12,359 nt of DNA, from positions 1 to 12,359 of the forward strand of contig CALMMC010000118.1 in assembly GCA_937868205.1 (NCBI GenBank), written 5' to 3'. The notes beneath the pieces were generated by a model that made no database searches, was not told the origin of the DNA, and saw only the letters and a list, made by a program, of their open reading frames with translations. Source of the DNA: JAAZPG01 sp012797375 (GTDB taxonomy: Bacteria; Acidobacteriota; Aminicenantia; Aminicenantales; UBA4085). Made by a program: the position numbers and the translations under genes. Below are positions 8,319-12,359 of the stretch, one piece after another (the stretch's first letter is position 1; every line of letters begins with the position of its first letter).

Positions 8319-9923
8319 TTATTTTTTGTACAGGTCCCCGCCCTTGTCGTCGTAGATGAGGAAGGCGGGAAGATCCTTGACGACGATCCGGCGGACCGCT
8401 TCCATCCCCAGGTCGGCGAAATCGATGACTTCGCTCCGGATGATGTGCTCCTTAGCGATCAGGGCGGCCGCGCCGCCGATCGTTCCGAGGAAGAATCCGC
8501 CGTGTTCCCGGCAGGCTTCGACGACCTTGGGGGAACGGTTTCCCTTGGCCAGGGTGATTTTCGAAGCCCCGGCGGCCATGAGGGCCGGCAGGTAACCGTC
8601 CATCCGCTGGGCCGTGGTCGGGCCGAAGCTCCCGGAGGCCATCCCCCGCGGCGTCTTGGCCGGCCCGGCGTAATAAACGGGGTGGTTCTTGAAATAGTCG
8701 GGGAGGCGGCCCGTTTCCTTGAACATCTTCCAGATCCGGGCGTGGGCGATATCCCGGGCGACGACGAGCGGCCCGGACAGCCGGACCATCGTTCCGACCG
8801 GCAAGGCCGACAGGTCCCGGAGAATTTCCGCGATCGGCCGGTCCAGATCGACCGCCGTTGCTCCGGGGGTCGAACCGGAGGGAATCCCCTCGAGGAACCT
8901 CCCGGGATCTTTCTCGAGCTGCTCGATAAACAGCCCTTCCGCGGTGATCTTCCCCCGGCAGTTTCGGTCGGCGTTGCAGGAAACGCCGATCCCCACCGGA
9001 CACGAGCCGGCATGCCTCGGCAGGCGGATGAATCGCGCCTCGTGGACCAGGAAACGGCCTCCGAACTGGGCGCCCAGGCCGGTTTCCTCGGCGATTTTCG
9101 CCAGCCGTCCCTCCCATTCCGCGTCGCGGAAGGCGATTCCGCTTTTCTTTCCCCGCGTCGGCAGGGAATCCAGGAAGCCGGCCGAGGCCAGCTTGACCGT
9201 TTTCATCGTCATCTCGGGCGAGAGTCCGCCTAGAACAACGGCCAGCCGGTAGGGCGGGCAGGCGGCCACGCCCAGGGCCCGAACGTGCTCGGCTAGGAAA
9301 GCCTCGAGCTTCTTTTCCTCCAGGAGGGCCTTGGACTCCTGGAACAAGGCCGTCTTGTTGGACGATCCGCCGCCCTTAGCCATGAAATAGAAATGGTATT
9401 CCTCCCCCTCGGACGCCAGGAGGTCGACCTGGGCCGGAAGATTCGTCCCCGTGTTGGCTTCCTCGAAAACGGAGAGCGGGGCGACGAGCGAATACCGGAG
9501 GTTCCGCTTCCGGTAAACGTCCCGGAGGCCGGACGTCAGGGCTTCTTCATCCCGGCCGTCGGTCAGAACACGGTGTCCCTTGAAGCCGACCACCTGGGCC
9601 GAGCCGGTATCCTGGCACAGGGGCAGAACGCCCTCGCCCGCGATGGCCGCGTTCCTGAGAATCGCCCCGGCGACGAAGCGCTCGTTGTCCGAGGCCCGCG
9701 GGTCGTCGACGATCGCCCGGATGCGCTTCAAGAAGGCCGGCCGCAGGTAAAAGGCCAGGTCGGAAAAAGCTTCCGCGGCCAGCAGAACCAAGCCCGCATG
9801 ATCGACGGCGAGCGCCTCCCCCCCGGAGCACTTCACCCGGCGGACAAACCGGTCCGAAACCCGCCGGTATCGCGTCCGGTCCGGCCGCTGCGGGAAAAGC
9901 TTGAAAGGCTTGGGGGCGCTCAT
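8319..9923 (-). CDS. Class I (4Fe-4S) fumarate hydratase, single-chain; possible mesaconase or related dehydratase
   Basis: A 534-residue iron-sulphur hydro-lyase of the FumA/FumB type, which reversibly hydrates fumarate to malate. Three cysteines match the cluster ligands: Cys103 in PLCQDTG, Cys222 in AACPPYR and Cys316 in GVSCNADR. These lie exactly two positions before the E. coli FumA ligands as I recall them (105, 224, 318). Other family blocks are MAKGGGSSNK at 181-190, PTRGKKSGIAFRD at 255-267, GAQFGG at 284-289, VARDIAHA at 388-395 and PTTAQRMDGY at 435-444. The alpha and beta parts, split into two proteins in many anaerobes, are fused here, and the length is full. Some class I fumarases also hydrate mesaconate, and the AtuA-type neighbours make an alternative acid substrate plausible. 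The start is ATG 9923, with AAGGAG at 9930-9935 six bases upstream; an ATG at 9944 would overlap the previous gene and lacks a well-placed site. It is the last gene of the four-gene run. Confidence 0.93.
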   Translation of the reverse strand: MSAPKPFKLFPQRPDRTRYRRVSDRFVRRVKCSGGEALAVDHAGLVLLAAEAFSDLAFYLRPAFLKRIRAIVDDPRASDNERFVAGAILRNAAIAGEGVLPLCQDTGSAQVVGFKGHRVLTDGRDEEALTSGLRDVYRKRNLRYSLVAPLSVFEEANTGTNLPAQVDLLASEGEEYHFYFMAKGGGSSNKTALFQESKALLEEKKLEAFLAEHVRALGVAACPPYRLAVVLGGLSPEMTMKTVKLASAGFLDSLPTRGKKSGIAFRDAEWEGRLAKIAEETGLGAQFGGRFLVHEARFIRLPRHAGSCPVGIGVSCNADRNCRGKITAEGLFIEQLEKDPGRFLEGIPSGSTPGATAVDLDRPIAEILRDLSALPVGTMVRLSGPLVVARDIAHARIWKMFKETGRLPDYFKNHPVYYAGPAKTPRGMASGSFGPTTAQRMDGYLPALMAAGASKITLAKGNRSPKVVEACREHGGFFLGTIGGAAALIAKEHIIRSEVIDFADLGMEAVRRIVVKDLPAFLIYDDKGGDLYKK

Positions 9924-9933
9924 TCTCGTCTCC

Positions 9934-10896
9934 TTATTCTCCATATCCTTCGAGATACTCCTCGATATCGATCATTTCCTCGAACCCGGCCGAGGATTTC
10001 TGCCCCACCAGGCCGACGATGTAGTACTCCTTGGTCCGGGAATCGAAACGGTATTCGTGCAGAAGCCGGAAGTTTTCGATCTCTCCGGCTGTTTTCACAT
10101 GAGTCCGGGTCCCGGTGCAGGGCATGGCGTGCCGGCCGATGCGGATGCGGTTTTCGCCGCAGGCGGCGATCGGCTCGTTCCGGGCGATGACCTCGTTGAC
10201 CTTGCGCTCGAGCTCCTTGAGGTCGACGTTGGGCCGGTGGTTGAAATTGAGGACGAATCCCTGCCGGACGTCGGAGTGGAGCGGAGGGAACGGGAAATGG
10301 TAATCCCGTTTCAAGATCGAACAGGTGATGTCTTCGGCCGAGTGGGCCATCAGCCGGTACTTGATCGTCCGGTCGACGATGTCCTTGATCGCCTGGGGAA
10401 ACGGACCGAAAACCGTCGGCCGGGCGACGATGATCTCCTCGCCGATGCCGAACAGAACCTGGGCGTTGTAGCCGAGGGCTTGGTAAACCAGGTCGAAATG
10501 CTCGATGATCACCCGCCGGCCGTGGGTAACGGCCTTGTGGATGACCTCGGCCAGCTCGAACTTCTGGTGGAAAGCCAGCTCGTAGCGGACGTCGATGTGA
10601 AACGTGTGCCCGGAAAAGGCGTCCTTGGGATCGAAGTCGATGAGCGGCGTCGGCCGGACGTTGATCCCGTCATCGTCGTTGGTCAGCTCCAATCCGGGGA
10701 AGAGCCCCTTGATGAGGGTCGATTTCCCGGAGCCCTCCGCCCCGAGGACGCCGATCACGAGATCCGTCGGGGTGAGGTATTTCTGGGACAGCTCGGCCGC
10801 GACCAGGTAAAGGCGGTTCCGGCCGCGCGGGGCGTAATACGTGGCGTAGATGAGCGTTTCCCGGTGAACCGTCCGCTGCGGATTGGACTTCATCAT
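9934..10896 (-). CDS. P-loop NTPase fused to an alanyl-tRNA-synthetase SAD (editing-like) domain
   Basis: A 320-residue, probably cytosolic, two-part protein. Residues about 44-175 are a P-loop domain: hydrophobic strand LVIGVLG, Walker A GAEGSGKST at 52-60, a conserved-looking NDDDGINVRP stretch at 73-82, and a Walker-B-like strand VIIEHFD at 129-135. It resembles small nucleotide or metabolite kinases more than transporters. Residues about 208-298 resemble the second additional domain of alanyl-tRNA synthetase, which clears mischarged tRNA: ELERKVNEVIARNEPI at 228-243, then CTGTRTHVKTAGEI at 260-273, similar to the CGGTHV..TGEI block of that domain. The Cys-His spacing is longer than usual and the HxxxH zinc pair is not seen, so editing activity is doubtful. 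I recall database entries named after this SAD domain in anaerobic Firmicutes with the same layout, but none with an assigned function. Two ATGs stand in tandem; the first has GGAGGAGG (10903-10910) six bases upstream. It lies 17 bases after DUF4387 and 10 before the fumarase. Confidence 0.82.
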   Translation of the reverse strand: MMKSNPQRTVHRETLIYATYYAPRGRNRLYLVAAELSQKYLTPTDLVIGVLGAEGSGKSTLIKGLFPGLELTNDDDGINVRPTPLIDFDPKDAFSGHTFHIDVRYELAFHQKFELAEVIHKAVTHGRRVIIEHFDLVYQALGYNAQVLFGIGEEIIVARPTVFGPFPQAIKDIVDRTIKYRLMAHSAEDITCSILKRDYHFPFPPLHSDVRQGFVLNFNHRPNVDLKELERKVNEVIARNEPIAACGENRIRIGRHAMPCTGTRTHVKTAGEIENFRLLHEYRFDSRTKEYYIVGLVGQKSSAGFEEMIDIEEYLEGYGE

Positions 10897-10913
10897 GTCC
10901 GGCCTCCTCCGCG

Positions 10914-11225
10914 TCAGAACATCAGGCTCAGGAGCGGCGCGTGCTGCTGGGCGCCGTAGATGTCGGTCTCGCCCGGGTGGCCGGACGGAATCGGCCGCTT
11001 GAGGGTGACCTTCAGGGCCTTGGCCGGCTCGAAGTAAACGATCTTGAGGACGTCGGCGGGCCGGCAGCGGTACAGTCGGGCGATTGTGGCCTTGGTCACG
11101 GCGTTCGACCGCCGGAACAGGTCATAGCCTTTCCGGTCCTTGAAAATGATGTCCAGGGTCAGCTCGTACGGACCGCTGTTTTTCGACCGGATGACCTTGG
11201 CCACGGATAATATGCTGCGTTTCAT
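10914..11225 (-). CDS. DUF4387 protein, partner of the AtuA-family protein
   Basis: A small 103-residue protein that I recognise as DUF4387 (Pfam PF14330). Family features: AKVIRSKNSGPYELTLDIIF at 9-28 near the start, and the C-terminal block GETDIYGAQQHAPLL at 85-99. DUF4387 genes commonly lie directly after AtuA/DUF1446 genes, as here (16-base gap), and the protein probably acts as a small subunit or companion of that enzyme; its own activity is not established. No signal peptide or membrane segment is seen. The start at 11225 is supported by GAGGAG at 11233-11238, seven bases upstream, inside the short gap after the AtuA stop. Confidence 0.88.
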   Translation of the reverse strand: MKRSILSVAKVIRSKNSGPYELTLDIIFKDRKGYDLFRRSNAVTKATIARLYRCRPADVLKIVYFEPAKALKVTLKRPIPSGHPGETDIYGAQQHAPLLSLMF

Positions 11226-11241
11226 GGGACGGCTCCTCGTC

Positions 11242-12224
11242 TCAAATGGTGACGACCTTGACCGGGAAAGGGGTCCGGCCGGTCAACGGCATCAGGTGGT
11301 AGACCGAAAATTCGAACGTCTCTCCCATTCTGACATCCGAAGGCGAAAAAGGAAAGGCCAGGTTGCCCGCCGTCGAGATCCGGCCCGGGTAGCCGTAATG
11401 GAGGAGAGTCGAGCGGGTGATGCTGCAGAGCGAATCGGCCGCCTCCGGCGTCGATCCGACGGCCTCGATGACGATCCCAAGCTCGTGGCTCCGGATCTTC
11501 GTCTCGGGCTCCAAGGGGCCCATGACCCCGTCCTTGCCGTAGACGTGGAACTGGATGCGGCCGTCGATTTTCTCAGCCTTGAGGATGTCGCGGACTTGGC
11601 CGGTGACGGCTTCCAGGATCGCGTCGATCTCCTTGATCATGATGGGATCCCGCGTGCCGGCGACCGAGATCGTCCGGAAACCGGTCCGCCGAACGCCCTC
11701 GAGCTTGACGTAATATTCGGGCGTCGGGACATGGCGGCTTCCCCGAACCTCGACCCGGCCGCCGGGCAGGGCGGTGAACGTGCAGGCGGTCAGATCCAGC
11801 TCGCCGCCGGGGCCTGGAAGGTGGTAGGGATCGGTTTTTTCGTAGAGGGTGTGGGCGGCCGTGGATTCGGGAGTGAACGTCCGGGCCGGATTGAGCGTTT
11901 CCAGGATGAAGGAATCCCCGCGGAGAACGCCCAGGGCGCAATCCGCCCCCGAGCCCGGGGTGGCCGCGATGGCCGCGCACTCGAGGATCTTGCCCATGTG
12001 GAGGGCCAAACCCTCATCGAATCCCCGCATGACCGGAAGGGCGGCGAAGACCGCCGGATCATAGCATCGTCCGGCCAGGACGACCTGGCATCCCCTCCGG
12101 AGGGCCTCTTGGATCGGTTCGACGCCCATCTGGGCGACGATGTGGAGGGAGTCGTCCAGCATTTTTTCTGTCAGGGGCGGGACGTAGGCCAGGGGGACGA
12201 TTTCCCCCTTCCGAAGGTGTTTCC
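11242..12224 (-). CDS. AtuA-family (DUF1446) acyclic-terpene-utilisation-like protein, N-terminus missing
   Basis: The C-terminal 327 or so residues of an AtuA-type protein (Pfam PF07287, formerly DUF1446). AtuA was named from acyclic terpene catabolism in Pseudomonas, but the family is found with many acid-degradation genes and its reaction is not established in most contexts. Recognisable blocks: VVLAGRCYDPAVFAALP, GKILECAAI, LYEKTDPYHLPGPGG, and the FHVYGKDGVMGP and HELGIVIEAVG stretches toward the end. The first internal Met is at 12162, but the frame stays open with family-like residues (GEIVPLAYVPPLTEK) up to the adapter junction at 12224/12225. The real start therefore lies off the contig. 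From a usual length near 450 residues, about 120 are missing. It is first in the visible order of the operon that continues with DUF4387, the P-loop/SAD protein and the fumarase. Confidence 0.9.
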
Positions 12225-12294
12225 CTGTCTCTTATACACATCTGACGCTGCCGACGATCTACTCTGTGTAGATCTCGGTGGTCGCCGTCTCATT
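12225..12294. other. Illumina Nextera read-through adapter with i5 index (not genomic)
   Basis: CTGTCTCTTATACACATCT (12225-12243) is the Tn5 mosaic end. It is followed by GACGCTGCCGACGA (12244-12257), an eight-base index TCTACTCT (12258-12265, reverse complement of the S504/N504 index AGAGTAGA), and GTGTAGATCTCGGTGGTCG onward to 12294, the P5 end, with one mismatch at 12289. It is inverted relative to bases 1-28. Translated on the minus strand it gives the familiar artefact peptide MCIRDR. Confidence 0.98.
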
Positions 12295-12359
12295 AAAAAA
12301 AAAAACACCACTCTTCGATCGCACATACGACAATCAGCACGTCATACACCTACAAAACC
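12295..12359. other. Poly-A and low-quality read tail beyond the adapter
   Basis: Eleven A (12295-12305) followed by 54 bases of sequence that matches nothing recognisable. This is what Illumina reads give once they run past the end of the P5 adapter. It should not be treated as biological. Confidence 0.9.

Noticed and set aside
8217..9233. A 338-codon plus-strand frame opposite the fumarase
   Set aside because: Shadow of the fumarase, whose three cluster cysteines and family blocks lie on the other strand.
9901..10959. A 352-codon plus-strand frame opposite the P-loop/SAD gene
   Set aside because: Asp/Val/Gly-rich shadow spanning three real minus-strand genes, with no plausible start site.
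12059..12241. A minus-strand frame beginning MCIRDR
   Set aside because: It starts inside the Nextera adapter, a well-known artefact peptide; the real frame here is AtuA.

Overview
The window is a metagenome or single-cell style bacterial contig of about 12.2 kb. Illumina Nextera adapter sequence was left on both ends (1-28, and 12225 onward). The genomic part is GC-rich and densely coded, with ten genes and gaps of only 7-46 bases inside gene runs. Nearly every gene has a clear Shine-Dalgarno site. Two proteins carry lipoprotein signal peptides, and the rest of the content is a class I (iron-sulphur) fumarase, a nitroreductase, an amino-acid permease and a metallopeptidase. This fits a peptide- or amino-acid-using, probably anaerobic, diderm bacterium. 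Candidatus Aminicenantes or a related Acidobacteriota-like lineage is my best guess, but no rRNA or other marker gene is present to prove it.

Left third (29-5225): a Cache-domain lipoprotein on + converges on an M49 (dipeptidyl-peptidase III family) lipoprotein peptidase on -. The peptidase is transcribed divergently from a CAT/APC-type amino-acid permease on +, across a 203-base region with a candidate promoter for each side. The pair suggests peptide breakdown linked to amino-acid uptake.

Middle (5244-8129, all -): four closely spaced genes of mixed function. In transcription order they are an isoprenylcysteine-methyltransferase-like membrane protein, a short GNAT acetyltransferase lacking a normal start codon, an ArnT/PMT-like (GT39-type) membrane glycosyltransferase, and a nitroreductase. 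They may be co-transcribed, but no shared pathway is evident.

Right third (8319-12224, all -): the most interesting part. Four genes with gaps of 16, 17 and 10 bases form an apparent operon: an AtuA/DUF1446-family protein (its N-terminus lost at the contig end), a DUF4387 protein, a P-loop NTPase joined to an alanyl-tRNA-synthetase editing-like (SAD) domain, and a single-chain class I fumarase. AtuA plus DUF4387 beside a hydratase suggests a catabolic pathway for a branched or dicarboxylic acid, for example mesaconate or a similar acid. The P-loop/SAD protein has no obvious role in such a pathway and is the strongest candidate here for undescribed biology. The substrate cannot be read from the sequence.

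No tRNA, rRNA, CRISPR array, insertion sequence or phage gene was seen. The Tn5-like inverted ends are library adapters, not a transposon.
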